Numbered from the stretch's first letter, positions 38,336 through 47,479 are shown. The stretch is 64,000 bases of DNA from Actinoplanes sp. DH11 (GCF_020873875.1 NZ_JAHWGU010000008.1:62001-126000); one strand, 5' to 3'. Numbers and translations are program-made. Notes: generated from the sequence alone by a model not told the origin.

Positions 38336-39093
38336 CAAACGATCTGCACGGTCTCACCGCCCTGGTCACCGGAGGTGCCTCCGGCATCGGCCTGGCCACG
38401 GCCCAGCTGCTCAGCGAGCGCGGCGCGAACGTCGCGGTCCTCGACCTCGATCCCCACGGTGTGCCCTCCCCCCTGCGTGGTCTTGCCGCCGACATCACCG
38501 ACGACCGCTCCGTACGCTCGGCCGTGGGCCACGCCGCCGATGCATACGGCGGGATTGACATCCTGGTCAACAACGCCGGCATCGGCGCCGCCGGAACCGT
38601 CGCGGACAACACCGACGAGCAGTGGCACCAGGTACTCGACGTCAACGTGCTCGGCATCGTGCGGATCACCCGCGCCGCCCTGCCGTACCTGCGCGTGTCA
38701 CGGGCCGCCTCGGTGGTCAACCTCTGTTCCATCGCCGCCACCGCCGGCCTGCCGCAGCGCGCGCTCTACTCGGCGAGCAAGGGGGCCGTGCTGTCGCTCA
38801 CCCTGGCCATGGCAGCCGACCACATTCGCGAGGGCATCCGGGTCAACTGCGTCAACCCGGGCACCGTCGACACCCCGTGGGTCGGCCGGCTACTGGCCGC
38901 CGCCGCGGACCCGACGGCCGAGCGTGCCGCACTCGAAGCCCGGCAGCCCACCGGCCGTCTGGTGACCGCGGACGAGGTGGCCGCCGCGATCGCCTACCTG
39001 GTCTCACCGGCCGCCGGCAGCACCACCGGGACCGCCCTCGCTGTCGACGGCGGCATGGCGGGGCTGCGTCTGCGCCCCGCTGCCCAGCCGTGA
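38332..39093 (+). CDS. SDR-family dehydrogenase, probable 2-keto-3-deoxy-L-fuconate dehydrogenase
   Basis: A 253-residue classical short-chain dehydrogenase. Cofactor motif TGGASGIG near residue 14, NNAG near 84, and the catalytic Ser and YSASKG Tyr/Lys set (from [20 protein letters not shown]) are intact; the D in VLDLD after the second strand favours NAD. Between the dehydratase and the FAH hydrolase, the missing step is oxidation of 2-keto-3-deoxy-L-fuconate to the 2,4-diketo acid. The GTG at 38332 overlaps the dehydratase stop (GTGA). Confidence 0.9.
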   Translation: MTNDLHGLTALVTGGASGIGLATAQLLSERGANVAVLDLDPHGVPSPLRGLAADITDDRSVRSAVGHAADAYGGIDILVNNAGIGAAGTVADNTDEQWHQVLDVNVLGIVRITRAALPYLRVSRAASVVNLCSIAATAGLPQRALYSASKGAVLSLTLAMAADHIREGIRVNCVNPGTVDTPWVGRLLAAAADPTAERAALEARQPTGRLVTADEVAAAIAYLVSPAAGSTTGTALAVDGGMAGLRLRPAAQP

Positions 39094-40085
39094 TCTCGCG
39101 GCAGGACCGGCTGGGGCACAGTGCCGTGCCGGTCACCGCGCTCTCCTTCGGCGCGGCCGGCATCGGCAACCTGTTCACCCCGATCACCGACACACAAGCC
39201 GAACACGCCGTTGCCGCCGCCTGGGACGCCGGCGTGCGGTACTTCGACACCGCGCCGCACTACGGCCTGGGGCTGTCCGAGCGGCGGCTCGGCGCCGCGC
39301 TGCGCGGCCGGCCGAGGTCCGCGTTCACCGTGTCGACCAAGGTCGGCCGGCTGCTCGAACCCGTGGCCGCCGGGGGCGACGACCACCCGAACGGCTTCGC
39401 CGTGCCGGCCACCCACCGACGCGTCTGGGACTTCAGCGCCGAAGGCGTCCGCCGCTCCCTGCACGACAGCCTCGAACGTCTCGGCATCGACCGGGTCGAC
39501 ATCGCCTATCTCCACGACCCCGACGACCACGCCGAGCAGGCCCTGCGCGAGGCCTATCCGGAGCTGGAAAGACTGCGCGACGAGGGGGTGCTCGGCGCGA
39601 TCGGCGTCGGCATGAACCGCACCGGATTGCTCGCCCGCTTCATCCGCGACACCGACATCGACGCCGTCCTGCTGGCCGGCCGTTACACCCTGCTCGACCA
39701 GAGCGGCCACGCCGAGGTGTTGTCGCTCGCTGCTGAGCGCCGCGTCGGTGTCGTCATCGGCGGCGTCTTCAACTCCGGTCTGCTCGCCGACCCGCGGCCC
39801 GGCGCCACCTTCGACTACGCCACCGCGCCCGACGGACTGATGACCCGCAGCCTCGATCTGAAAGCCGTCTGCGAGCGCTACGGCGTACCGCTACGTGCCG
39901 CCGCGCTGCGCTTCCCGTACGGTCACCCGGCCGTCGCCAGCGTCTTGCTCGGCGCCCGCAGCGCCGCAGAGGTCCGGGACGCCGCCACCCTGCTCCAGCG
40001 GCCCGTCCCGGACGAGCTCTGGGCAGAGCTGAGGGAGCGCGGGTTGCTGGCGCCGGCCGTGCCCACGCCGGTGCGGGAGCACTGA
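39090..40085 (+). CDS. Aldo/keto reductase, probable L-fucose 1-dehydrogenase
   Basis: A 331-residue AKR of the group that includes D-threo-aldose/L-fucose 1-dehydrogenases. The catalytic set is visible: D and Y in YFDTAPHYGLGLSERRLG, K in VSTKVGRLL, H in AYLHDPDD. It would oxidise L-fucose to L-fucono-1,5-lactone with NAD(P). The GTG at 39090 overlaps the SDR stop, and a longer upstream frame is ruled out because it lies inside the SDR gene. Its stop shares a base with the LutA-like start (TGATG). Confidence 0.88.
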   Translation: MISRQDRLGHSAVPVTALSFGAAGIGNLFTPITDTQAEHAVAAAWDAGVRYFDTAPHYGLGLSERRLGAALRGRPRSAFTVSTKVGRLLEPVAAGGDDHPNGFAVPATHRRVWDFSAEGVRRSLHDSLERLGIDRVDIAYLHDPDDHAEQALREAYPELERLRDEGVLGAIGVGMNRTGLLARFIRDTDIDAVLLAGRYTLLDQSGHAEVLSLAAERRVGVVIGGVFNSGLLADPRPGATFDYATAPDGLMTRSLDLKAVCERYGVPLRAAALRFPYGHPAVASVLLGARSAAEVRDAATLLQRPVPDELWAELRERGLLAPAVPTPVREH

Positions 40086-40825
40086 TGCGCGTCGCCCTGT
40101 TCGTCACCTGCTTCAACGACACCCTCTTCCCGGGCACCGGCCGGGCGGTGCTCACGGTGCTGGAGCGGCTCGGTCACACCGTCGACTTCCCCCCGGAACA
40201 GACCTGCTGCGGGCAGATGCACTTCAACACCGGGTACCGCCCGGAAGCGGCCTCCCTCGCCGCCCGCTTCGCGCGTGTCTTCGCCGGGTACGACGCGGTG
40301 GTCACGCCGTCCGCCTCGTGCGCGGGCATGGTCCGCGACGGCTACCCGCTGCTGGCGGAGCGACATGGGGACGGCGTCGACGAGCAGCGGATCGCCGACA
40401 TCGTGCCCCGGGTACACGAGTTCACGGCGTTCCTCACCGATGTCCTCGGTGTCACCGACGTCGGCGCGCGCTTCCCGCACCGGGTCATCTATCACCCCAC
40501 CTGCCATTCGCTGCGCGGACTGCGCCTGGGCGACCGGCCGCTGAGCCTCTTGCGCGCAGTCCGCGACATCGACCTCGTGGAGCTGCCGGGCGCCGACTCG
40601 TGCTGCGGTTTCGGCGGCACCTTCGCCGTGAAGAACGCGGAAACCTCCGGGGCCATGCTGGCCGACAAGACCGCGGAGGTCCGGGCAACCGGCGCCGACG
40701 TGCTCTGCGCTGCCGACAACTCGTGCCTGATGCACATCGGCGGCGGGCTGTCCCGGCAGGGCAGCCGTGTGCGGACCATGCACCTGGCCGAGATTCTCGC
40801 CGCCACCGAGAGAGGCGCGTCATGA
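40085..40825 (+). CDS. lutA: LutA-type (Fe-S) subunit of L-lactate oxidation complex
   Basis: A 246-residue protein with two cysteine-rich CCG domains (QTCCGQMHFNTG and DSCCGFGGTFAVKN), as in LutA/YkgE. With LutB and LutC it forms the cytochrome-independent L-lactate dehydrogenase described in Bacillus subtilis. Its position inside the fucose operon, directly after the enzymes that yield lactate, indicates that lactate from fucose is oxidised to pyruvate on the spot. Start ATG at 40085, overlapping the previous stop. Confidence 0.92.
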   Translation: MRVALFVTCFNDTLFPGTGRAVLTVLERLGHTVDFPPEQTCCGQMHFNTGYRPEAASLAARFARVFAGYDAVVTPSASCAGMVRDGYPLLAERHGDGVDEQRIADIVPRVHEFTAFLTDVLGVTDVGARFPHRVIYHPTCHSLRGLRLGDRPLSLLRAVRDIDLVELPGADSCCGFGGTFAVKNAETSGAMLADKTAEVRATGADVLCAADNSCLMHIGGGLSRQGSRVRTMHLAEILAATERGAS

Positions 40826-42288
40826 CCGCACCCACCGATCGCGGCGTCGTCTGGCTCGGCTCCCCCACCTTTCCCGACGCCGCCCGCACCGCCCTGCTCG
40901 ACACCCAGCTGCGGGCGAACCTGAAACGGGCCACCACCACCATCCGCGCCAAGCGCCACGCTGCCGCCACCGAACTGGACGACTGGGAGGCCCTGCGCGA
41001 CTCGGCCGCGGCGATCAAGAGGCGCACCGCCCGCCATCTCGGCCGGTACCTGGTGCAGCTGGAGCAGACGGTGACCGCAGCCGGCGGCATCGTGCACTGG
41101 GCCGGTGACGCCGCCGAAGCCAACCGCATCGTCACCGACCTGATCCGCGAGACCGGTGAGACGGAGGTCGTGAAGGTCAAATCCATGGTCACGCAGGAGA
41201 TCGGCCTCAACGAACATCTCCTCGACGCCGGGATCACCGCCTATGAGACCGACCTCGCCGAACTCATCGTGCAGCTGGGTGACGACCGCCCGTCACACAT
41301 CCTGGTTCCGGCCATCCACCGGAACCGGACCGAGATCCGCGACATCTTCGCCGCTGAGATGGGCCGCTGGGGACGCCCCGCACCGGAAGACCTCACCGAC
41401 GACCCGGCCGAACTCGCCGAAGCCGCCCGGCAGCATCTGCGGCACAAATTCCTCACCGCCAAGGTCGCTGTCTCCGGCGCCAACTTCGCGGTCGCCGACA
41501 CCGGGACGCTCGTCGTCGTGGAGTCGGAGGGCAACGGCCGGATGTGCCTGACCCTGCCGGAGACGCTGATCACTGTCATGGGCGTCGAGAAGGTGGTGCC
41601 CACCTGGTCCGACCTCGAGGTCTTCCTCCAACTGCTGCCCCGCTCCGCCACCGGCGAGCGGATGAACCCGTACACCTCCACCTGGACCGGCATCACCGAC
41701 GGTGACGGACCGTCCCGGTTCCACCTGGTGCTCCTGGACAACGGCCGCACGGACACCCTCGCCGACACCGTCGGCCGCGAAGCGCTGGCCTGCATTCGCT
41801 GCTCCGCCTGCCTCAACGTCTGCCCGGTCTTCGAACGCACCGGCGGCCACGCCTACGGCTCCGTCTACCCGGGGCCGATCGGCGCCGTCCTCACGCCGCA
41901 GCTGGCGGGCATCGACCGGGCCGCCACGCTGCCCTTCGCCTCCACCCTGTGCGGCGCCTGCTACGACGCCTGCCCTGTCAAGATCGATATTCCGGCGCTA
42001 CTCGCCCATCTCCGGGCCGGGGTGGTGGAGTCCGAACGTGCGCGCAGACGGCTGCCCACGGCTGAGGCGATGACGATGACGGCCGCCGCCACCGTCCTCG
42101 GCTCTCCGGCCCTGTTCGACGCCGCCCAGAAGGCCGGTTCTCTGGGGAGCCGGGCCATCGCCCGGGACGGCCGCATCGGACGGCTGCCCGGACCGCTGCG
42201 AGGCTGGTCCGCCACCCGGGACACCCCGGCCCTGCCCGCCGAGTCCTTCCGCAGCTGGTGGCGCAAGAACCGGGACAGTGACCGATGA
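40822..42288 (+). CDS. lutB: LutB-type iron-sulfur subunit of L-lactate oxidation complex
   Basis: A 488-residue protein. The N-terminal DUF162-like region (about 70-300, with KVKSMVTQEIGLNE and SGANFAVADTGTLVVVESEG) is followed by two ferredoxin-type 4Fe-4S sites, CIRCSACLNVCPVF and CGACYDACPVKIDIP. Length and order match LutB/YkgF. The ATG at 40822 overlaps the LutA stop (ATGA). Confidence 0.94.
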   Translation: MTAPTDRGVVWLGSPTFPDAARTALLDTQLRANLKRATTTIRAKRHAAATELDDWEALRDSAAAIKRRTARHLGRYLVQLEQTVTAAGGIVHWAGDAAEANRIVTDLIRETGETEVVKVKSMVTQEIGLNEHLLDAGITAYETDLAELIVQLGDDRPSHILVPAIHRNRTEIRDIFAAEMGRWGRPAPEDLTDDPAELAEAARQHLRHKFLTAKVAVSGANFAVADTGTLVVVESEGNGRMCLTLPETLITVMGVEKVVPTWSDLEVFLQLLPRSATGERMNPYTSTWTGITDGDGPSRFHLVLLDNGRTDTLADTVGREALACIRCSACLNVCPVFERTGGHAYGSVYPGPIGAVLTPQLAGIDRAATLPFASTLCGACYDACPVKIDIPALLAHLRAGVVESERARRRLPTAEAMTMTAAATVLGSPALFDAAQKAGSLGSRAIARDGRIGRLPGPLRGWSATRDTPALPAESFRSWWRKNRDSDR

Positions 42289-42941
42289 CCAGCCGCGACG
42301 CGATCCTGAGGCGCATCGCCGCCGCCCTGGCCGACGTACCCGCCGACGAGAGCCCCGACGACGTACCGGTTCCGCGCGACTACCGCCGCAGCCACACCAG
42401 CCCCGGCGGTGACCTGGTCGCCCTGTTCACCGAACGAGTACGCGACTACCGTGCCACCGTCACCCACGCCGGCCGGGCCGGCCTGGCCGCCACCCTCGCC
42501 GCTGTCCTCACCACCCGTGGTGTGCGGAACCTGGCCCTGCCCGACGGCTTCCCGTCCGGTCTGATTCCGCCCGGCGACTGGCAGTGGCATCGTGAACCGC
42601 TCGACGTGCCGTCGCTGGACGCGCTCGACGGGACGCTGACCCTCGCCGCGGCCGGTATCGCGATCACCGGGACTCTCGTGCTCGACGCGGGCCCCGGACA
42701 GGGCCGGCGGGCCTTGACGCTCGTACCGGACTACCACCTGTGCGTGATCCGGGCCGATCAGTTCGCCGCCGACGTTCCCGACGCCCTCGCGCGCCTGGAC
42801 CCGTCCCGGCCGTTGACCTTCATCTCCGGACCGTCCGCCACCAGCGACATCGAACTCGACCGCGTGGAGGGCGTGCACGGACCTCGCGTCCTGGACGTCG
42901 TCATCGCCGACCCCTCGGACACCCCTCGGGAGCAGCCATGA
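42285..42941 (+). CDS. lutC: LutC-type subunit of L-lactate oxidation complex
   Basis: A 218-residue LUD/DUF162-domain protein. The AAAGIAITGTLVLDAGPGQG segment parallels the one in LutB and the conserved GPSATSDIELDRVEGVHGP motif ends the domain. The ATG at 42285 overlaps the LutB stop (ATGA). With it the full LutABC set is present. Confidence 0.93.
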   Translation: MTSRDAILRRIAAALADVPADESPDDVPVPRDYRRSHTSPGGDLVALFTERVRDYRATVTHAGRAGLAATLAAVLTTRGVRNLALPDGFPSGLIPPGDWQWHREPLDVPSLDALDGTLTLAAAGIAITGTLVLDAGPGQGRRALTLVPDYHLCVIRADQFAADVPDALARLDPSRPLTFISGPSATSDIELDRVEGVHGPRVLDVVIADPSDTPREQP

Positions 42942-43249
42942 GAATTGCTTTGCACACCCGCGTGCGTGCGGACCGGATCGCCGAGTACGAGGCTGCCCAC
43001 CGGGTGGTGCCCGCCGAACTCACCGCCGCGATCCGGGCCGCCGGCGCGAGCTCGTGGACCATCTGGCGCAGTGGCGTCGACCTGTTCCACCTGCTGGAGT
43101 GCGAGGACTACGGCCGGCTGCTCGCCGAGCTGGAGCGCCTGCCCGTCAACGTCGCCTGGCAGGCCCGGATGGCCGGGCTGCTCGACGTCACCCACGATTA
43201 CTCCCCGAACGGCGCCGGCGCCGGTCTACCGGTGGTCTGGGAGCTGTGA
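42938..43249 (+). CDS. L-rhamnose/L-fucose mutarotase family protein (RhaM fold)
   Basis: A 103-residue ferredoxin-like protein of the RhaM family, which interconverts alpha and beta anomers of 6-deoxyhexoses. The histidine in MRIALHTRVR, the AAHRVVPAEL helix, WTIWRSGVDLFHLLECEDY and the tryptophan of VAWQARM match the family. In this operon fucose is the expected substrate, supplying the anomer used by the 1-dehydrogenase. The ATG at 42938 overlaps the LutC stop. Last gene of the operon. Confidence 0.88.
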   Translation: MRIALHTRVRADRIAEYEAAHRVVPAELTAAIRAAGASSWTIWRSGVDLFHLLECEDYGRLLAELERLPVNVAWQARMAGLLDVTHDYSPNGAGAGLPVVWEL

Positions 43250-43253
43250 TCGC

Positions 43254-43274
43254 GGCACGCTGACCGCGCGTGCC
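43254..43274. terminator. Weak hairpin after the fucose operon
   Basis: GGCACGC and GCGTGCC form a 7-bp stem with a 7-base loop five bases after the operon stop codon, in the gap before the convergent FadR-type gene. It is weaker than the other terminators in the window. Confidence 0.4.
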
Positions 43275-43322
43275 TCCCGCCGCGTGCCTCCCGGGTGCGG
43301 ACGGCGCTTACGCCGAATCAGC

Positions 43323-43994
43323 TCACAGCGCCTTGCGCAGCCACTCCTCCACCCCGGCCACGTGCACGGTCGCCCAGGACCGCGCCAGCTCGGGCTGGCG
43401 CGCCGCGATCGCGTCGACGATGGCCTGGTGCTGCTCGCGGGTCCGGGCGACCGCGCCCTCCTGCGTGACGCCGCGCCAGATTCGGGCCCGGGTGGTCGGC
43501 CCGGACAGCCCGTCCAGCAGTGAGCACAGCACGGTGTTGCCGGAGCCGAGCGCGATCAGCCGGTGGAACTCCAGGTCGCCCGCGACGAGCCGTTCGACGT
43601 CCTGGGTGTCGCCGAGACCGTCGATCACCGCCTGCAGCCCGGCGACCTGGGCGTCGCTCATCCGTTGCGCGGCCAGCGCGGTGGCGGCCGGCTCCAGGAT
43701 GCGCCGGACCTCCAGGAACTCCAGCACGGTGTCGTCCTGATGGAAGTCCACGACGAAACCGAGCGTGTCCAGCAGCAACTGCGGGGCGAGGCTTGTCACG
43801 TACGTGCCGTCACCCTGGCGCACGTCCAGAACCCGGATGATCGACAGCGCCTTGACCGCCTCGCGCAGCGAGTTGCGCGAGAGCCCGAGGCGTTGCGCGA
43901 GGTCGCCCTCCCGGGGGAGCCGGTCCCCGGGCCCGAGCTCGCCGGACGTGATCATCGACTTGATCTTGCCGATCGCCTCGTCGGTAAGGGCCAT
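43323..43994 (-). CDS. FadR-subfamily GntR regulator, probable fucose regulon repressor
   Basis: A 223-residue regulator with a winged helix-turn-helix at about 3-70 (KIKSMITSGELGPGDRLPRE, LGLSRNSLREAVKALS) and an FCD domain (DLEFHRLIALGSGN, RTREQHQAIVDAIAAR). The ATG at 43994 has GGAGG five bases upstream; a GTG one codon earlier is too close to it. It lies between the catabolic operon and the fuconolactonase/transporter operon, so control of both is likely. The recurring ACATCSNATGT palindrome has the size of FadR-family sites. L-fuconate or a later keto acid would be a natural inducer, by analogy with relatives. Confidence 0.88.
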   Translation of the reverse strand: MALTDEAIGKIKSMITSGELGPGDRLPREGDLAQRLGLSRNSLREAVKALSIIRVLDVRQGDGTYVTSLAPQLLLDTLGFVVDFHQDDTVLEFLEVRRILEPAATALAAQRMSDAQVAGLQAVIDGLGDTQDVERLVAGDLEFHRLIALGSGNTVLCSLLDGLSGPTTRARIWRGVTQEGAVARTREQHQAIVDAIAARQPELARSWATVHVAGVEEWLRKAL

Positions 43995-44051
43995 CACTGC
44001 CTCCGTGCGAAAGAAAACATCAGGGTACGGGCGACGCCCCGACCGCCGGCG

Positions 44052-44906
44052 TCAGACCCGCAGCCGGTACACGCGCGTGGCCGTGCCGCCGAGGATCGCG
44101 GCCGAAGCCGCCGGTGACAGCGGCCCGAGCGCCTCCAGCACTGCCCGGCGCACCCGGCCGTAGCTGCCGGCGAGCAGGCACACCGGCCAGTCGGAGCCGA
44201 ACATCAGCCGGTCCGGGCCGAACCGGTCCAGCGCCTCGCGCACGAACGGGCGCAGATCCCCGGCCCGCCACGTCGTCCAGTCGGCCTCGGTCACCAGTCC
44301 GGACACCTTGGCCGTGACGTTGGGCTGCTCGGCGAGGGCCGCGAACGGCCCGCGCCACCGGGCCAGCCCGGCCGCGCCCGCCCGCACCGGGGGCTTGCCG
44401 AGATGGTCGAGCACGAACCGCAGCTGCGGCACCGCCGCCGCCGCCCGCGCCGCCGACGCCAGCTGATCGGCCCGGACGACCAGGTCGAACGCCAGCCCGG
44501 CCGCTGCCACCGCCCGCAGGCCCCGGCGTACGTCCGGGCGGTCGAGGTGATCCGGGTCCGGGTGTGCCTGCACCTGGGCGCGCACCCCGACCACCCGGTC
44601 GCCGCCGGGGCGGCGCAGCTGCCGGGTCAGGCCGGCCGCCAGCACCGGATCGCTCAGCTCGGCCCAGAGGACCACCCCGGCGATCTGCGGCGCCTCGGCC
44701 GCCCACCGCAGCAGGTCGCCGGACTCGGCATCGTCGCAGCGCGCCCCCTCGACGAGCACCGACCGGTCGGTCCCGTTGGCCCGCAGTTGCGCCTGCAGCT
44801 GCGCGACGGTGAACGGCCGCCGGATCGGGCTCATCGCAGCGTCGGCCAGCCAGGGGTACTGCTCCGGGGCGGTCCACAGGTGATGGTGGGCGTCAACGGT
44901 GACCAT
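44052..44906 (-). CDS. Amidohydrolase, probable L-fuconolactonase
   Basis: A 284-residue COG3618-type amidohydrolase barrel. Metal ligands appear in VDAHHHLW near the N-terminus, FVLDHLGKPP, and the aspartate of MFGSDWPVCLL. Members hydrolyse L-fucono- and related lactones, precisely the step missing from the eight-gene operon. It is the last gene after the sugar importer on the minus strand. Start ATG at 44906 with AGGTG just upstream is a weak choice; the adjacent GTG at 44909 is the alternative. Confidence 0.88.
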   Translation of the reverse strand: MVTVDAHHHLWTAPEQYPWLADAAMSPIRRPFTVAQLQAQLRANGTDRSVLVEGARCDDAESGDLLRWAAEAPQIAGVVLWAELSDPVLAAGLTRQLRRPGGDRVVGVRAQVQAHPDPDHLDRPDVRRGLRAVAAAGLAFDLVVRADQLASAARAAAAVPQLRFVLDHLGKPPVRAGAAGLARWRGPFAALAEQPNVTAKVSGLVTEADWTTWRAGDLRPFVREALDRFGPDRLMFGSDWPVCLLAGSYGRVRRAVLEALGPLSPAASAAILGGTATRVYRLRV

Positions 44907-44963
44907 CACCTGTGCCCGGCGCCCGGTCGCCGCTCCGGGTGCGGGGTGATCTCCACGGCCATC

Positions 44964-45965
44964 TCAGTCCTGCGCCTTTCCGGTGGTGAGCCGGGCCAGC
45001 ATCAGCGCCACCAGGATGACCAGGCCGTAGATGGCCTGGATCCACTGCGCCGACACCCCGGCAAGCGTGAGGATGTTGTTGATCAGGCCGAGCACCAGCA
45101 CGCCGCAGAGCGCGCCGAACAGCGTGCCCTTGCCGCCGTCCATGCTGATCCCGCCGATGACCGCCGCGGCGAACACCGTGAAGATCATGCCGTCGCCCTG
45201 TGCCGCCGCGACTGACCCGAGCCGGCCGGTCATCAGCAGTCCAGCCAGCGCGGCAAGCATGCCACCGACGATCAGGACGGTCCACACCACCCGGTCGGTG
45301 CGCACACCGGCGGCCCGCGCGGCGTCGACGTTGCCGCCGATCGCGTACAGCGCCCGGCCCTGCCGCAGATAGCCGAGCACACCGATGCCGGCGGCGAACA
45401 GCAGCCCGGTCATCCAGACGGACGCCGGCAGGCCCAGCCACACCGCGCTGCCCAGGTAGAGCACCGACGGCGGCAGCTCGAACAGGTTCTGCCCGCCGGT
45501 GATGCCGATCTGCAGGCCACGCAGCACGATCAGCATGCCCAGCGTCACGATGAACGCCGACAACCGCAGCCGCAGGATGAGCAGGCCGTTGAACGCGCCG
45601 ACCGCCGCACCCACCAGCAGGCAGAGCGGCACCGCGAGCGCGGTCGCCCACCCGGTGCCGAACCCGCCCGCGGCGGCCGGGACGACAAGCACCACGGCCA
45701 GCGCGGGTGCCAGGCCGACGACCGACTCCAGCGACAGGTCGAACTTGCCACTGATCAGGATCAGCGCCTCGGCCAGCACCACCAGGGCCAGTTCGGTCTG
45801 TTGCTGCATGACGTTGGTGAGGTTCGTGGCGGTCAGGAACACCGGGTCGATCAGGACGCCGACCAGCAGCAGTACCAGGATGGCGGGTAGCAACGCCAGG
45901 TCACGGAAGCGGGCCAGGCGCACCACCCGGCGGGGTGGCGCGACGGCCGGTGAGATCGCGGTCAA
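44964..45965 (-). CDS. Ribose-type sugar ABC transporter permease (RbsC family)
   Basis: A 333-residue permease with eight to ten hydrophobic segments and RbsC-family hallmarks (LSLESVVGLAPALAVVL, YAIGGNVDAARAAGVRTDRV, AAVIGGISMDGGKGTLFGAL). I place the start at a TTG (45965), preceded by GGAGGGT eight bases upstream and overlapping the ATPase stop (TTGA). Long upstream reading through the ATPase gene is not real. Its operon partners and the fuconolactonase suggest L-fucose as cargo. Confidence 0.9.
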   Translation of the reverse strand: MTAISPAVAPPRRVVRLARFRDLALLPAILVLLLVGVLIDPVFLTATNLTNVMQQQTELALVVLAEALILISGKFDLSLESVVGLAPALAVVLVVPAAAGGFGTGWATALAVPLCLLVGAAVGAFNGLLILRLRLSAFIVTLGMLIVLRGLQIGITGGQNLFELPPSVLYLGSAVWLGLPASVWMTGLLFAAGIGVLGYLRQGRALYAIGGNVDAARAAGVRTDRVVWTVLIVGGMLAALAGLLMTGRLGSVAAAQGDGMIFTVFAAAVIGGISMDGGKGTLFGALCGVLVLGLINNILTLAGVSAQWIQAIYGLVILVALMLARLTTGKAQD

Positions 45966-47479
45966 CGGATACCCTCCATTGCGGCCACCAGAGCCGCGTC
46001 GTCCCAACCCGCGGCGAATTCGGCTGTCACCTCGCCGTGGAACATCACCAGCACCCGGTCGCAGTGCCGCAGGTCGTCGATCTCGTCGGAGATCAGCAGC
46101 ACGCCGGTGCCGGCGGCGGCCGCGTCGCGGACCGCGCCGAGCAGCGTCTGTTTGGAGCGCACGTCGACGCCGGCGGTCGGTGCGATGAGCACGAGCACGT
46201 CCGGGTCGGTCGACAGGGCGCGGGCCAGAACGACTTTCTGCGCGTTGCCGCCGGACAGGTTGGCGACCGGCTCGGCCGGGTCGCCGGTCTTGATGTCGTA
46301 GCGGGCGACCATCTCGCTCGCCACGGCGGCACGCCGGCGGGGCAGGATGACCGAGCCGGGTCCGAGCCGGTCCCCGATCGGCATCGTCGCGTTCTCGGCC
46401 ACCGACAGCAGCGGCACGAGCCCTTCGCGGTGCCGGTCCTGCGGAACCAGTCCGATACCCGCGGCCAGCGCGGCCGGGACGCTGCCCGGCCGTACCGGCA
46501 CGTCGCGGACCCGCACCGTGCCGGCGGCGGCGCGGCGCAGGCCGGCCACCGTCTCGGCGAGCGCCACCTTGCCGCTGCTGCCGGAACCGGTCACCCCGAC
46601 GATCTCCCCGGCCCGCACGGTGAGCGTGACGTCGTGGTAGCCGCCGGGCAGATCGAGCCTGTGCACGTCGAGCACCGCGGGCGCGGTTCCGGTGATCGGC
46701 TGCCGTGATGGCGGTGCGATGCTTCCGGCCCCCTCGCCGGTCATCGCGTCGACCAGAGCGTCGCGGCCGATCTCGGACACCGGCGCGGTGAGCACCCAGC
46801 GGGCGTCGCGCATCACGGTGACGGTGTCGCACACGTCGAACACCTCGTGCAGGTGGTGGGAGATGAACAGCAGTGTCACGCCGGCGGTGGCCAGGACCCG
46901 CATGCGCTGGAACAGCCGCTGGATCGCGTCGGCGTCGAGTCGGGCGGTCGGCTCGTCGAGGATGACGAACCGGGCCCCGGCCGACAGGGCGCGGGCGATC
47001 TCGACGAGCTGCCGCTGCTCGACGCCGAGGTCACCGGCCGGGCGGGCCGGGTCGACCGCGATGCCGTACTCGTCGAGCAGGTCGGTGGCGGCGGCGCGTA
47101 GCGCCCGCCAGCGGATCCACGGTGACCTGGCGCCGGGTACGGCCTCGGCGTGCCGGTTGACGAACAGGTTCTCGGCCACGCTGAGCTCGGGGATCACGGT
47201 GCTCTTCTGGTACACGCAGGCGACGTGCTGCCGCCAGCGACGCCGGTCGGCCGGTGCGGGCGCCGGCTCGCCGTCGAAGCGCAGGGTACCGCTGTCCGGC
47301 CGGTTCAGGCCGGTCAGGATCGACACGAGCGTGGACTTGCCCGCGCCGTTGCGCCCGACCAGCGCGTGGGTGGAGCCGGGGGTGATCGTCAGGCGCGCGT
47401 CGGCGAGGGCGACGGTGGCGCCGAAGCGTTTGCTGATGCCGCTCGCCTCCACGGCGGCCGTGGTGCCGGGCATCGTCAT
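45962..47479 (-). CDS. Ribose-type sugar ABC transporter ATPase with degenerate second half (RbsA family)
   Basis: A 505-residue protein of two nucleotide-binding domains. The first is intact: Walker A VGRNGAGKST, LSVAENL, an unusual signature region LGVEQRQLVEIARALS, Walker B FVILDEPTARLD. The second has GSGSSGKVALA without the usual Ser/Thr after Lys, a good signature (LSGGNAQKVVLARALS), but a Walker B reading VLVLIAPTAGVD where DE is replaced by IA. So only domain 1 should hydrolyse ATP. Asymmetry is normal in this family, but the loss of both acidic residues is striking. The ATG at 47479 overlaps the binding-protein stop. Confidence 0.92.
   Translation of the reverse strand: MTMPGTTAAVEASGISKRFGATVALADARLTITPGSTHALVGRNGAGKSTLVSILTGLNRPDSGTLRFDGEPAPAPADRRRWRQHVACVYQKSTVIPELSVAENLFVNRHAEAVPGARSPWIRWRALRAAATDLLDEYGIAVDPARPAGDLGVEQRQLVEIARALSAGARFVILDEPTARLDADAIQRLFQRMRVLATAGVTLLFISHHLHEVFDVCDTVTVMRDARWVLTAPVSEIGRDALVDAMTGEGAGSIAPPSRQPITGTAPAVLDVHRLDLPGGYHDVTLTVRAGEIVGVTGSGSSGKVALAETVAGLRRAAAGTVRVRDVPVRPGSVPAALAAGIGLVPQDRHREGLVPLLSVAENATMPIGDRLGPGSVILPRRRAAVASEMVARYDIKTGDPAEPVANLSGGNAQKVVLARALSTDPDVLVLIAPTAGVDVRSKQTLLGAVRDAAAAGTGVLLISDEIDDLRHCDRVLVMFHGEVTAEFAAGWDDAALVAAMEGIR

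Noticed and set aside
38622..39089. Long N-terminal extension of the aldo/keto reductase
   Set aside because: It lies in a second frame inside the SDR gene and is Arg/Pro-rich; the family start fits the GTG at 39090.
46000..46832. Long N-terminal extension of the RbsC-type permease
   Set aside because: It lies inside the ATPase gene out of frame; the TTG at 45965 has a good ribosome site and overlaps the ATPase stop.
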